A stretch of 64,000 nt of DNA from SZUA-36 sp963759155 (GCA_963759155.1 CAVWXX010000017.1:186001-250000); one strand, 5' to 3'; positions 17,989 through 27,195 are shown, counted from the stretch's first letter. Numbers and translations are program-made. Notes: a model not told the origin generated them from the sequence alone.

Positions 17989-18381
17989 TTAGGCGGGACT
18001 GCTTGAACCGCTACGGCGATCAGCGCTGGCTTCCCAGAGTTTTTCGAGGTTATAAAACGCCCTGGTTTGAGGAAGCATCAGGTGGACGATAACATCATTA
18101 AGGTCGACAAGAACCCATTCGCCCTCACGTGCACCTTCGACACCCAATGGCGGACAGCCGGCAGCTTTAGCCTTGACAATAAGGTTCTCCGACATGGATT
18201 TTACATGCCGTGTTGAGTTGCCGGATGCAATGACCAGGCGATCGGTCAAAGGACTCCTGCCCGATACGTCAATCACCATGATATCGGTAGCTTTGAAGTC
18301 TTCTAACGAGGATACAACGAGCTGTTGCAACTGGTCGGCGGTTAAATCGTCACGAACGGTCTGGGTATTCAAATTAAACAT
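17989..18381 (-). CDS. rsfS: Ribosomal silencing factor RsfS
   Basis: RsfS binds L14 and blocks 50S-30S joining when nutrients are low. The 130-residue product has the family core: LVVSSLEDFKATDIMVIDV, SPLTDRLVIASGNSTRHVKS, and the C-terminal WVLVDLNDVIVHLMLPQTRAFYNLEKLW (key WVLVDLNDVIVHLM). The last about 12 residues are Ser- and Arg-rich and variable. rsfS follows nadD and precedes rlmH, as in E. coli ybeB-ybeA. Confidence 0.97.
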   Translation of the reverse strand: MFNLNTQTVRDDLTADQLQQLVVSSLEDFKATDIMVIDVSGRSPLTDRLVIASGNSTRHVKSMSENLIVKAKAAGCPPLGVEGAREGEWVLVDLNDVIVHLMLPQTRAFYNLEKLWEASADRRSGSSSPA

Positions 18382-18456
18382 TTACCTTTAAGAAGTGCGT
18401 TAATTTTAACTGTCACAGGGGGGCGCGTAAAGCAAAGCATAAGTCTGCATTGACCT

Positions 18457-19125
18457 TCAAGCCGTTAAATAGAGCCTGTTTTGCCTGATATATTCCAATA
18501 TTGCGGCAGGCAGCATCGACCGTGCATCCAGTTCCGAGCGGATGTAATGCTTGATTTTTGTTGCCGAAACATCAATCGATTCAACCTGCAGGTGAAACAC
18601 CGAACCCGCCGCAGATTTGAGTAAGTCATGCACAGCTTGAACTGAGCGGTCTTGTATTTGTTCCGCCACCTCTGGTGTGTACTGGCTATGCGAACCCGGC
18701 CGGGTCAATATCACAAGATGAGCAAGTTCAAACAAACGTTCCCATTGATACCAGGTGTGAAACAGATTGGCTGCATCCTGTCCGACCAATAAAAGGATGG
18801 GCTGGTCCTGATGAGAGGTTCTGATCTCCTGCAAGGTATCGACCATATATGAAGGGCCATGCCGCCGGGTCTCGCGGTCATCAATTTTCAATGACGGAAA
18901 CTCCAGGCAGGCCAACTGCAACATATCCAGTCTTTGCTCCACCGTGGCCTGGGGCAGCCCGCGATGGGGCGGGTTGCCGGCAGGTAGCAGGTACAAGGTT
19001 TTCAAACCCAGCTTCAGACGAACTTCATCAGCACATCGCAGGTGACCGTAATGAACCGGGTCAAACGTGCCACCGAACAAGGCCAGGGGCTCCACGCCAG
19101 CGCTCAGCTCCCTAATCATTGGCAC
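18457..19125 (-). CDS. nadD: Nicotinate-nucleotide adenylyltransferase
   Basis: NadD adenylylates nicotinate mononucleotide in NAD synthesis. The 222-residue product has LFGGTFDPVHYGHLR at about residues 17-31 (the GTFDPxHxGH nucleotidyltransferase motif) and the C-terminal VSATKIKHYI, matching the SxTxIR site. GQDAANLFHTWYQWERLFELAHLVILTR matches the substrate-binding region (GQDAANLFHTWYQW). holA is upstream with a short gap, and rsfS is downstream. Confidence 0.97.
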   Translation of the reverse strand: MPMIRELSAGVEPLALFGGTFDPVHYGHLRCADEVRLKLGLKTLYLLPAGNPPHRGLPQATVEQRLDMLQLACLEFPSLKIDDRETRRHGPSYMVDTLQEIRTSHQDQPILLLVGQDAANLFHTWYQWERLFELAHLVILTRPGSHSQYTPEVAEQIQDRSVQAVHDLLKSAAGSVFHLQVESIDVSATKIKHYIRSELDARSMLPAAILEYIRQNRLYLTA

Positions 19126-19140
19126 TTCCTGCTAACCCGC

Positions 19141-20139
19141 TCAAAGGGCTAACTGGATCATCAGCTTATCGACGCTTTGCCAGGGGTCACCAGCGGCGCG
19201 CCCTTTACTCTGCCTGTCAATCAGCGACAGCATTTTATATGCAGTGAAGAGTTTCAGTGTACCAAGGCGTCTTGCTGCCGTGCGAACAGTGTGTTGACGA
19301 TTCTGCCAGATATTCAATCGCCTGAAGACCATGCTTTCCTGCTCACCACCCCTCATGGCCAGGCGGTAAGCCTCGACCACTTTAAGCTCTCTCAGCAGGG
19401 CACCGAGCAACAGGGGCACAGGTGTGTCCATACGTTTCAGACCCGCCACCACCCGCAGCCCGTCACGTAAATTGCCGGTGAGCATGTGCTCCGCCAGGGC
19501 GAAAGCATCGAACCGGCTGCTATCCGCTACAACTTTCATCACGTCACTAACCGTGATCGTACCTGCGCCCTTGATCAGTGCCAGCCGGTCAATTTCCTGC
19601 CTGGCGGCCAGCAGGTTGCCTTCCAGCCTGTCTGCAAGCAGACGCAGTACTTCCGGCTCCGGCTGCATACCATGCTGCTGCATACGCTGTTCCAGCCAAT
19701 GTGGCAATTCCTGCGGTTTGATAGGCCAGATATCTATTTGTTGACCTGCTTTTTCCAGCCTGCCGGCCCACTTCGATGTGCGCGAACTCCTATCCCATGT
19801 CTCGCAACTGACCATGAGCAGCATATCCGGGTCAGGTGCATCTGCCCACTCACCTAAAGCCTGGGCCCCATCCCTGCCCGGTTTGCCGGTACGCAGACGT
19901 AGATCGATAATTTTCCGGGTCGAAAACAGGGACGGCGTAGCAGCCTGACGCAATGCCGACCAGTCAAAACCCCGCTCTACCTGGAGCAACTCCCGCTCGA
20001 CAAAACCCTGGGCTTTCGCCGCTGCCCTGATCTGGTCACAGCACTCGAGTAGTAAAAGAGGCTCTTCCCCAGCCACCAGGTAAATTGGCGCCAGACCACG
20101 CTTCAGACTACCGGCAAGTTGGTCTACCCTAGTCTTCAT
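19141..20139 (-). CDS. holA: DNA polymerase III subunit delta
   Basis: HolA is the delta subunit of the clamp loader, which opens the beta sliding clamp. The 332-residue product has the expected domain order: an AAA+-like N-terminal domain starting RGLAPIYLVAGEEPLLLLECC, a middle domain with LEGNLLAARQEIDRLALI, and a C-terminal collar domain with LLGALLRELKVVEAY. It lies between lptE and nadD on the same strand, the order also seen in E. coli leuS-lptE-holA-nadD. Confidence 0.96.
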   Translation of the reverse strand: MKTRVDQLAGSLKRGLAPIYLVAGEEPLLLLECCDQIRAAAKAQGFVERELLQVERGFDWSALRQAATPSLFSTRKIIDLRLRTGKPGRDGAQALGEWADAPDPDMLLMVSCETWDRSSRTSKWAGRLEKAGQQIDIWPIKPQELPHWLEQRMQQHGMQPEPEVLRLLADRLEGNLLAARQEIDRLALIKGAGTITVSDVMKVVADSSRFDAFALAEHMLTGNLRDGLRVVAGLKRMDTPVPLLLGALLRELKVVEAYRLAMRGGEQESMVFRRLNIWQNRQHTVRTAARRLGTLKLFTAYKMLSLIDRQSKGRAAGDPWQSVDKLMIQLAL

Positions 20140-20151
20140 CTGACACCATGA

Positions 20152-20643
20152 TTACTTGTCGAAGGTGCCCAGGCGCCGGACAACCATGCGGGCCAGGCTA
20201 TCTGCCAGGTCACTTCTCAAGAACTCATCTTCCCGCTCCGCCGACAGGATATCCTGCTCGTTAAAGCTGTAGACCCGGCTTTGTTCGAAAGTCTGCAATG
20301 GAATCAATTCGGTGCCATCAGCATCCAGTAAGCGGAACTGGACAGTATGGCGCAACAGGTACTCACGTACCCGGGCGTTGTCGCCAATGGATTGAATTTC
20401 CTTACGGGTTTCATTGACAGGTACTTCGAGTATGGTATCAGGAAGGGTTAGAACAACGTTGACACCGTTTTGTTCCAGGTGGGCTTCCAGTCGACGTGCA
20501 AACTGACCATAGGCATCCTGCACTTCCAGCCTGACCCGCTGCATTTCCAGCGGAAGCTCGGGCTTGGATTGCAAATGAAACCCACAGGCGTTGAGTAAAC
20601 CCAACACGGTTACATAGCAAATCAGACGATTAATTTTTATCAT
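20152..20643 (-). CDS. lptE: LPS-assembly lipoprotein LptE
   Basis: LptE is the outer-membrane lipoprotein plug of LptD that helps insert lipopolysaccharide. The 163-residue product has a signal peptide with the lipobox LLNAC (lipidated Cys at about residue 20) followed by GFHLQSKPELPLEMQ, a typical LptE start, then a beta-rich region. It starts 12 bases after the leuS stop. Sequence conservation in this family is low, so the lipobox and context carry most of the assignment. Confidence 0.94.
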   Translation of the reverse strand: MIKINRLICYVTVLGLLNACGFHLQSKPELPLEMQRVRLEVQDAYGQFARRLEAHLEQNGVNVVLTLPDTILEVPVNETRKEIQSIGDNARVREYLLRHTVQFRLLDADGTELIPLQTFEQSRVYSFNEQDILSAEREDEFLRSDLADSLARMVVRRLGTFDK

Positions 20644-20654
20644 TGTTGAGCCTG

Positions 20655-23264
20655 TTAACCTACGACGATATTCAACAGCCGGTCAGGAATATAAATCACT
20701 TTGCGGATGTCCTTGCCACCGGTATGTCGTGTGACATTGTCTTCTGCCATGGCGACGGCCATTGCCTGTTCCTCGTCACAACCCGGCGCCAATGCGATGC
20801 GTGAACGCAATTTGCCATTGACCTGAACCACCAGGGTGATTTCATCACGCACACGTGCAGTCTCATCTGTATCCGGCCATGGTGCGTTAACGACACTGCC
20901 AGCTTCACCCAACATCTCCCACAGGGTTTCACAAATATGCGGGGTGATGGGAGCCATCAAGCGTACCACGGCCCTCCAGGCTTCATCCAGCACCGCGCGC
21001 CCCTGGGGACTGCGGTCTTCGAAGCGTCCGAGGTGATTACTTAACTCCATGACCGCGGCTATGGCGGTATTGAATGTTTGTCGGCGTCCGATGTCATCGC
21101 TGACCTTGGCAATCGTGTCATGTACATGGCGACGAATGGTTTTTTGCGCGGCATTCAAATCACTGGTATTCAAGGCTTCAACCGGGCCCGCGACGATGTG
21201 TTCGGTGCTCATAAACCACAGGCGACGCAAAAAGCGGAACGCGCCTTCCACGCCTGAATCAGACCACTCAAGCGACTGGTCCGGTGGTGACGCGAACATT
21301 GAAAACAGGCGAACCGTATCGGCACCGTAGCGATCCACCAGGTGGACCGGGTCGACACCATTGTTTTTCGACTTCGACATTTTTTCAATCGCACCGATCT
21401 CTACCGGCAATCCATCGGAAAGCAGCGCTGCCCCGGTGACCTTGCCTTTATCATCCCGTTTGACTTCCACATCTGCCGGGTTGATCCAGGTGGTGCTGCC
21501 GTCCGCTGCATCACGACGGTATGTTTCTGCGACAACCATACCCTGGCAAAGCAACCGGGTTGCAGGCTCATCGTTCTTGAGCATGCCGGCATCGCGCATC
21601 AACTTGTTATAAAAACGGAAATACATCAGGTGCAAAATGGCATGTTCAATACCACCGATGTACTGATCCACCGGCAGCCAGTAATTCGCGCGTTCATCAA
21701 CCATGCCATCAGCCCCGGGGGAACAATAGCGTGCGAAGTACCAGGATGACTCCATAAACGTATCAAAGGTATCGGTTTCACGCTCAGCCGCGCCGTTGCA
21801 CTGCGGGCAGTTGGTTTTGCGCCAGTCGGGATCAGCCTTGATGGGTGACTGTACGCCCATAAACGTCACGTCTTCAGGTAATACGACCGGTAACTGATCC
21901 TCCGGCACGGGAACCGCGCCACAATCCGGACAATAGATCACCGGGATTGGACAACCCCAGTATCGCTGCCGGCTGACACCCCAGTCGCGCAAACGGTAAT
22001 TGATTTTACGCTCGCCAATTCCCTCGGCCTCCAGCCAGGCCATGGCCTTTTCCTTGGCTTCGGCTACTGCCAGTCCATCCAGCCATTCACTGTTGATGGC
22101 CACGCCATCTTCAATATAGGCCTCACCCTCCCAGTCATCGGGTGTTTTTACGGTTCGAACAATGGGTAAGTCATGCGCCTTTGCAAAATCCCAGTCACGC
22201 TGATCCTGACCAGGAACAGCCATGATCGCGCCGGTGCCATAGCCCATTAATACATAGTCGGCGATATACAGGGGCACCGCCTTTTTGGTAAACGGGTTGA
22301 AAAGATATGCCCCGGTATCAACACCGCGTTTATCCAGCGTTCCCTCGGAAGACGTACGATCGGCTTCGGAGGTTTGCTGACACGATTCAATAAAGGCTTC
22401 AACCTGTTGCCGTCGGGAGTCAGTTGTCACCTGGGTCACCAGTGGATGCTCGGGTGCGAGCACCGCATAGGTCATGCCAAATGCCGTATCCGGGCGCGTT
22501 GTAAACACACTGACTGTCGCAGCACCGGGTTTAACGTCACCACTGGCGTCGCATACCGACATCGAAAACTCGGCGCCTTCAGAACGGCCGATCCAGTTAC
22601 GCTGCATGGTTTTGACCGCCTCTGGCCATTGCTCAAGCTGGTCCAGGCCTTCGAGCAACTCATCGGCGTAATCGGTTATACGTAATGACCATTGCGGGAT
22701 GGTTCTGCGTTCAACCACCGCACCGGAGCGCCAACCACGTCCATCGATAACCTGTTCGTTGGCGAGTACCGTCTGGTCAACCGGATCCCAATTCACCTCT
22801 GAATCTTTGCGGTAAGCCAGACCCTTTTTCATCAGGCGGGTGAACATCAATTGTTCCCAACGATAATAGCCGGGTTTGCAGGTCGCGAATTCGCGTGACC
22901 AATCATAGGCAAAACCAAGACGCTTCAATTGACCGCGCATATGCTCGATATTGGCATAGGTCCATTTGGCCGGCGCGGTATTGTTCTTGATCGCCGCGTT
23001 TTCAGCAGGCAGTCCGAAAGCATCCCAACCCATGGGCTGCAGTACATTTTTGCCAAGCATGCGCTGATAGCGACTGATCACATCACCAATGGTGTAGTTA
23101 CGCACATGACCCATGTGCAGTGCACCGGAGGGGTATGGGAGCATAGACAGGCAATAATACTTTTCCCGACCGGGGTCTTCCGTCACCTCGTATATCTTGT
23201 TTTCGTCCCAGCGCGTTTGAACGAGCCCTTCGATTTCTGATGGATTATAAGGCGTTTGATGCAT
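20655..23264 (-). CDS. leuS: Leucyl-tRNA synthetase
   Basis: LeuS charges tRNA-Leu. The 869-residue class I synthetase shows the HIGH-type motif in PYPSGALHMGHVRNY (about residues 43-57), the KMSKS motif in EKMSKSKNNGVDP, zinc-site cysteines in YCPDCGAVPVP and NCPQCNG, and the editing-domain TTRPDTAFGMTYAVLAPEHP block (TTRPDT). It is the first gene of the leuS-lptE-holA-nadD-rsfS-rlmH run. The upstream 0.4 kb has no gene. Confidence 0.98.
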   Translation of the reverse strand: MHQTPYNPSEIEGLVQTRWDENKIYEVTEDPGREKYYCLSMLPYPSGALHMGHVRNYTIGDVISRYQRMLGKNVLQPMGWDAFGLPAENAAIKNNTAPAKWTYANIEHMRGQLKRLGFAYDWSREFATCKPGYYRWEQLMFTRLMKKGLAYRKDSEVNWDPVDQTVLANEQVIDGRGWRSGAVVERRTIPQWSLRITDYADELLEGLDQLEQWPEAVKTMQRNWIGRSEGAEFSMSVCDASGDVKPGAATVSVFTTRPDTAFGMTYAVLAPEHPLVTQVTTDSRRQQVEAFIESCQQTSEADRTSSEGTLDKRGVDTGAYLFNPFTKKAVPLYIADYVLMGYGTGAIMAVPGQDQRDWDFAKAHDLPIVRTVKTPDDWEGEAYIEDGVAINSEWLDGLAVAEAKEKAMAWLEAEGIGERKINYRLRDWGVSRQRYWGCPIPVIYCPDCGAVPVPEDQLPVVLPEDVTFMGVQSPIKADPDWRKTNCPQCNGAAERETDTFDTFMESSWYFARYCSPGADGMVDERANYWLPVDQYIGGIEHAILHLMYFRFYNKLMRDAGMLKNDEPATRLLCQGMVVAETYRRDAADGSTTWINPADVEVKRDDKGKVTGAALLSDGLPVEIGAIEKMSKSKNNGVDPVHLVDRYGADTVRLFSMFASPPDQSLEWSDSGVEGAFRFLRRLWFMSTEHIVAGPVEALNTSDLNAAQKTIRRHVHDTIAKVSDDIGRRQTFNTAIAAVMELSNHLGRFEDRSPQGRAVLDEAWRAVVRLMAPITPHICETLWEMLGEAGSVVNAPWPDTDETARVRDEITLVVQVNGKLRSRIALAPGCDEEQAMAVAMAEDNVTRHTGGKDIRKVIYIPDRLLNIVVG

Positions 23265-23680
23265 GATTTATCCGGCCAATAAGCCTGTCTGGTTAATAGT
23301 GAGTGCGAAGCATAACCGACCCCAACAGGACAAAAAAGCTTGTTTGCAGATTAATGCGAAATGTTATGCCCGGAGATGGTTTCCCAGCGGTCACAATATT
23401 TTTTATTGACAGTTTCATTGCCGTGAAAGCGAACGGTCGTGATAAAACGTTAATGTTGTATTTATGCAACGTTTAACTATTTCTCTGGTTCGTGTTGCAT
23501 TTTTACACCTTCGATTGATCTATTTAAAATACCTGAAGACAGTCAGGCTTTGAAAATCCGGTGTCATCGCTGGAAAAGCTCGGCGGAAGCTAAGCGACCA
23601 TCAAGATAAAATCACGAAAAATAAACATATACCATTGATTATATAGTTATTTATATTTTTTCGGAAGAAAAGCACAGGCC
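23265..23680. other. Intergenic, AT-rich, no gene recognised
   Basis: About 0.4 kb between leuS and the folK-side terminator is AT-rich and holds no gene I can support. An imperfect inverted repeat (GTTAATGTTG ... CAACGTTTAAC, about 23449-23479) is visible. The 13-mer GGTTCGTGTTGCA occurs here near 23487 and again near 23760. The leuS promoter should be in the left part. A small minus-strand frame at 23601-23846 overlaps the terminator and looks spurious. Confidence 0.4.
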
Positions 23681-23717
23681 AAAAAAAATACCCTTCTCTG
23701 GTTAGAGAGAAGGGTAT
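23681..23717 (-). terminator. Intrinsic terminator downstream of folK
   Basis: Read on the minus strand, a perfect 12-bp stem (ATACCCTTCTCT at 23688-23699 with its complement at 23706-23717, loop 23700-23705) is followed by a run of eight T residues (23688-23681). This is a strong rho-independent terminator for leftward transcripts and would end the pcnB-folK operon, about 190 bases after the folK stop. Confidence 0.9.
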
Positions 23718-23910
23718 ATTTTGGAGTGATGTATCCGTCTTTTTGCGCCCTGTAACCTTGGTTCGTGTTGCAGTCTTACCAAGATTGGTTGTAATAATAC
23801 CACTAATGCAGACAATTGCAACCTTTTCTGGACAAAAAAACAACAAATTCAGTTCCTGAACACTTCGGTGTCAGACCGGTATACTCAGCACCCATCCGGC
23901 GTTGCAAAAC

Positions 23911-24411
23911 TTACTGTTCGCGAGCTTCTTCATCCAGCCGAAAAATGCCGCCGGCATCGATTTCTGATAACAGTTTTCCGGCTACGCCGCGACCGGGAAT
24001 AACAAGCCTTGCATCAAGTTCACAAAGCGGCACCAACACAAAGGCCCGTTCATGCATACGGGGATGAGGAATTTCGAGTTCCTCTGATTGAAAATGCTGA
24101 TCCGCATAGAGTAACAGGTCAACATCAATCAACCTGGGACCCCAACGACGCTGTTTGATGCGCTGCCGGCCCATCTCTTTCTCAATAAGTTGGAGTTCAT
24201 GCAGTAACGATAGCGCGCCAAGACCGGTCTCTACCTGTACAACGGCATTCGTAAAATCGTCTTGTGATTCATCTCCCCAGGGTGGTGTGCGATACAAGCC
24301 GGATGTTCGTAATACATCGATACCGTCAACCCGGCCCAGTCTGCGAATGGCGTCCCTGATCTGTGCCACCGGTTGTTGCAGGTTACTACCCAACCCCAGC
24401 CACGCCTTCAT
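23911..24411 (-). CDS. folK: 7,8-dihydro-6-hydroxymethylpterin pyrophosphokinase
   Basis: FolK (HPPK) transfers pyrophosphate from ATP to hydroxymethyl-dihydropterin in folate synthesis. The 166-residue product has family length and motifs: GLGSNLQQPVAQIRDA at the N-terminus, the substrate-contact region YRTPPWGDESQDDFTNAVVQV, the signature RWGPRLIDVDLLLY with its metal-binding aspartates (DVD), and IPHPRMHERAFVLVPL. It follows pcnB closely on the same strand, the usual pcnB-folK pair. A terminator rather than panB follows. Confidence 0.97.
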   Translation of the reverse strand: MKAWLGLGSNLQQPVAQIRDAIRRLGRVDGIDVLRTSGLYRTPPWGDESQDDFTNAVVQVETGLGALSLLHELQLIEKEMGRQRIKQRRWGPRLIDVDLLLYADQHFQSEELEIPHPRMHERAFVLVPLCELDARLVIPGRGVAGKLLSEIDAGGIFRLDEEAREQ

Positions 24412-24437
24412 CCTGTCATGCCTTGCAATTGAGCCGG

Positions 24438-25724
24438 TCAGGACTTTGCAGCCGACTTCTTGTAACGACGACGGCGCTTGGGTCGCCTGTCATCTTTCTT
24501 GAACCGGTCTCTTTCGCCAGTATTCAACTTGACGCCTTTTTGCGCCTCGGTCCAGTGCTGGCATAGCTCTTTGAGTGACGCATCTTCCTCTGCCCTTAAC
24601 AACAGAAAATCATAGGCGGCCCGAAAGCGGCGTTCGGCCATCAGGCTCTTGGCGCGACGGCCACGTGTATGGTTAAAACGGGGCTGCATGGTCCATATCT
24701 GGCGGGTAATCACGCTGAAACGACGCGGCACGGCCGTTCTTTTCACTTGCTCCGACATGACTTCATCGGCTGCCTGTCCGAGGGCAAGGTACTCCTGCAT
24801 GCCTCCGGCCTGTAAGCTATCCGCCCTTGCCCGAACCGGCTGCCAGAATAGCGCCGCAAACAGGAACGCGGGGGTCACCGGTTTGTCATTTGCGACACGG
24901 TAGTCCGTGTTTTTAAGCGCGGTTTCCATCAATACACCGGTTTTGACCCGACCCGATTTCCCTTCACCTTTGATGACGGGAAACAAGGCCCGGGTTAACT
25001 GGAAGTGTTGCAATGTTTCCATTGTTCTATAAGCATGACCCGTCATAAACAACTTACATACTTCTTCGAACAAACGGGCCGGCGGGATGTCCTTTAACAA
25101 CGGCGCCATTTCATCGACAGGCATGGCTGTGTTTTCACCCAATTCAACGCCCAGCTTGGCGACGAAACGAGCCGCACGCAGCAAACGAACCGGGTCTTCC
25201 CGGTACCGGGTGCGAGCGTCACCGATCAACCTTAACTTACCTTCCTTGAGGTCCTTGTAACCACCGACAAAATCCTGGATGTCACCACTGACCGGATCCA
25301 TAAACATCGCATTAATGGTGAAATCGCGCCGGATGGCATCCTCTTCGAGGCTGCCCCAGACATTGTCCCTCAAAATACGGCCATTCTCGTGTGTATGGTC
25401 GTCATCTTCGTTGACCTGGGGACCACGGAAAGTGGCCACCTCGATCAGGGTACCGCCCATGCGCACATGGGCCAACCGGAACCGGCGCCCGATCAGACGG
25501 GCGCGCGGAAATACCGTTTTCACTTCTTCCGGTATCGCATCAGTCGCAACATCGTAATCTTTGGGCACTTTACCCATCAGCAGGTCACGAACACTTCCCC
25601 CAACGATATAGGCTTCATAACCTTCTTCCTGGAGACGACGAACGACTTCGGTGGCGTGGGGGCAGAGTTGCTGAACCGCGATGCCATGTTCAGCAAGTGG
25701 AATAACAATATGTTTAGTGATAAT
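24438..25724 (-). CDS. pcnB: Poly(A) polymerase I, probable ATT start
   Basis: PcnB adds poly(A) tails to RNA 3' ends to promote decay. The first ATG in frame (25577) lies inside the catalytic core, after GGSVRDLL, so it cannot be the start. The frame stays open to a TGA at 25757, and the upstream codons encode a PcnB-like N-terminus (IVIPLAEHGIAV ... EEGYEAYIVGGSVRDLL). No ATG, GTG or TTG occurs between the TGA and 25577. ATT codons at 25724, 25709 and 25703 are available, and I chose 25724 (428 residues). E. coli pcnB is known to start at AUU. Other features are DYDVATDA (metal ligands), EEDAIRRDFTINAMF, YREDPVRLLRAARF and a basic C-terminus. Confidence 0.9.
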   Translation of the reverse strand: MITKHIVIPLAEHGIAVQQLCPHATEVVRRLQEEGYEAYIVGGSVRDLLMGKVPKDYDVATDAIPEEVKTVFPRARLIGRRFRLAHVRMGGTLIEVATFRGPQVNEDDDHTHENGRILRDNVWGSLEEDAIRRDFTINAMFMDPVSGDIQDFVGGYKDLKEGKLRLIGDARTRYREDPVRLLRAARFVAKLGVELGENTAMPVDEMAPLLKDIPPARLFEEVCKLFMTGHAYRTMETLQHFQLTRALFPVIKGEGKSGRVKTGVLMETALKNTDYRVANDKPVTPAFLFAALFWQPVRARADSLQAGGMQEYLALGQAADEVMSEQVKRTAVPRRFSVITRQIWTMQPRFNHTRGRRAKSLMAERRFRAAYDFLLLRAEEDASLKELCQHWTEAQKGVKLNTGERDRFKKDDRRPKRRRRYKKSAAKS

Positions 25725-25771
25725 AAATTCCCGAAACTTAAAAAAATTAGTGGCTCAAACTCTCTTCGAGG

Positions 25772-25800
25772 TTGAACGATGTGATCGCGGTAGTTTAACA
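25772..25800 (+). promoter_or_regulatory. Possible promoter of tRNA-Glu
   Basis: TTGAAC at 25772-25777 and TTAACA at 25795-25800 are separated by 17 bases and lie about 30 bases before the tRNA-Glu gene. The match to the sigma-70 consensus is moderate. It overlaps the region just upstream of pcnB on the other strand. Confidence 0.3.
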
Positions 25801-25829
25801 TGACCATCCTGTTGCAAAAACAGCTAAAC

Positions 25830-25905
25830 GCTCCCTTCGTCTAGCGGTCCAGGACGCGGCCCTCTCAAGGCTGAAACACGAGTTCGATTCTCGTAGGGAG
25901 CGCCA
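25830..25905 (+). tRNA. tRNA-Glu, anticodon CTC
   Basis: The 76-base sequence folds as a standard tRNA. The acceptor is GCTCCCT/AGGGAGC, the D arm is GTCTAGCGGTCCAGGAC, the anticodon stem is CGGCC/GGCTG with loop CTCTCAA (anticodon CTC), and the T arm contains GTTCGATTC. The CCA is encoded. It stands at the boundary between the conserved core on the left and accessory genes on the right. No integrase or duplicated tRNA 3' end was noticed. Confidence 0.95.
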
Positions 25906-26235
25906 TTACATATTTATTATCAATATCTAATAATATGTTTATGCAAATATAAGCCTATTCGCAAGCCTATAAAATGCCTACTCTCGGTTTGTCGCAGTTA
26001 ATAAGTATTTGAAATCCCCAATAGGAAATGGATTTGATTGCTGACAGGACTCAAGCAGACTCTATGGCAATGTAATGAGACTAATGACCGCTTTGCGCCC
26101 GGAAGCGCAACCTCGTAACCAACGATCTCGTATAGCCGCGTCCGGCCAAAACCGAAACTTGTCGCAAAATTGTAATTATTTGTCGTTTTTTTGATAACAC
26201 CTAAAAAGCATTCGCTCGTAACCTGTGTTACTGAG
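25906..26235. other. Intergenic stretch after tRNA-Glu
   Basis: About 330 bases between the tRNA and the first structured leader hold no gene. The stretch is AT-rich and carries the repeat-like segment ACTAATGACCGC...CCGGAAGCGCAACC. This resembles, in diverged form, the sequence upstream of the second leader near 27026-27110, so the similarity between the two upstream regions extends beyond the leader itself. Confidence 0.4.
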
Positions 26236-26306
26236 CGCTATCCCTTCGCCAGATTATTCAAATAAGTCTGCAAATAAGAATCCAATAACCTCCCGATCCG
26301 ATAGCG
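26236..26306 (+). promoter_or_regulatory. Structured leader, copy A (candidate translational switch)
   Basis: Two nested stems can form. P1 pairs CGCTATC (26236-26242) with GATAGCG (26300-26306). P2 pairs GATTATT (26252-26258) with AAGAATC (26276-26282), with one A/G mismatch and a 17-base loop. AACCTCC (26287-26293), between the P2 and P1 3' arms, is complementary over 7 bases to the GGAGGTT ribosome site (26345-26351) of the next gene. A related element (copy B) precedes the gene at 27342. The part from 26245 to 26297 matches copy B at 45 of 53 positions without gaps. Function is inferred from structure only. Confidence 0.55.
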
Positions 26307-26354
26307 GTTCAGACCGTGCGACATTTGAACAAATTTTCATTAGCGGAGGTTGAT

Positions 26355-26879
26355 ATGAACATTGGACAAATTACGAATCAATTCAGGTTGATTACTGTTG
26401 TAATTTTACTTTTCTTTGTGGCTTCGTTTAACGCTCAAGCAGGAAAGCCAGATAAATATACAAATGAATACCCACTTCTCGATGAAGTTGTGGATTGCGG
26501 CGACTTTAGTGTTTTGGACGACGCGTGGATTGTTGAAAACGTCAAGGATTTCTATGACGAAGACGGGATCTTTATTCGTTCGGATATGCAAATAACCGGC
26601 TATGATGATCTTTATCGTTCTGATGATATTGAGGGTGTTCATCTCACGGGGACGGCGCATATCAATGCGAGAATTTCTTTCGACGAGAATGGTGACATGC
26701 TTTGGACACAGTCAGGACTAGCTGTTGCAATCATGGTGCCTGGTCACGGACGAGTGTTTCTTGATGCGGGCAGGCTGGTGTTCAACATGGACGATGGCTG
26801 GGATTTGGTCTTTAGTGCCGGTAAAAACCACGACTGGAACTTTGAGGATTTCGCAGCTCTTTGCGAATATTTTGAGTAA
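26355..26879 (+). CDS. Small secreted protein of unknown function
   Basis: I do not recognise this protein. The frame opens at 26316, but the ATG at 26355 follows a good GGAGG site (spacing 7) and begins a clear signal peptide (MNIGQITNQFRLIT, then hydrophobic VVILLFFVASF, cleavage probably after NAQA). The mature part of about 145 residues is acidic and rich in Asp and aromatics, with two cysteines in VVDCGDF and ALCEYF that could pair. It is probably periplasmic or secreted. A structured leader lies upstream and an intrinsic terminator downstream, so it is a single-gene unit. Base composition is more AT-rich than the core genes. Confidence 0.75.
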   Translation: MNIGQITNQFRLITVVILLFFVASFNAQAGKPDKYTNEYPLLDEVVDCGDFSVLDDAWIVENVKDFYDEDGIFIRSDMQITGYDDLYRSDDIEGVHLTGTAHINARISFDENGDMLWTQSGLAVAIMVPGHGRVFLDAGRLVFNMDDGWDLVFSAGKNHDWNFEDFAALCEYFE

Positions 26880-26917
26880 GATCAATTCATAAATCAAAAA
26901 AGAAATCTGGTAGATTT

Positions 26918-26944
26918 GCCCCGCTAGATGCGGGGCTATTTTTT
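26918..26944 (+). terminator. Intrinsic terminator of the 26355 gene
   Basis: A 7-bp GC stem GCCCCGC/GCGGGGC (26918-26924 and 26930-26936) with loop TAGAT is followed by TATTTTTT. It lies about 40 bases after the stop codon and ends the single-gene unit. Confidence 0.92.
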
Positions 26945-27195
26945 AGAGGAAAATTCTGATCAAAATTGTGGTTGAGGCGAAGCTCCAACAGAGCTCATAC
27001 GCCTAAAAAAGTCGATTAGACTTACTAATGACTGCAGTTGGCCGTTCTCGGCTATTCGTAGCAACAGAAAGCGACTGTCCGCTTCCCGACAGCAAGCGGC
27101 TATTGGTTTGGCGTGAATTTCAGTTTTGTGAATAGTAACTTCCGGCCAGGAGCCGCCATTTCAAAACCGACTTTTCCTGCAATTCTTCAGACATT

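Noticed and set aside
23601..23846. Small minus-strand protein in the leuS-folK gap
   Set aside because: It runs through the strong terminator hairpin and has no ribosome site or family resemblance.
24438..25577. pcnB starting at the first ATG
   Set aside because: This would remove the GGSVRDLL nucleotidyltransferase motif required for activity.
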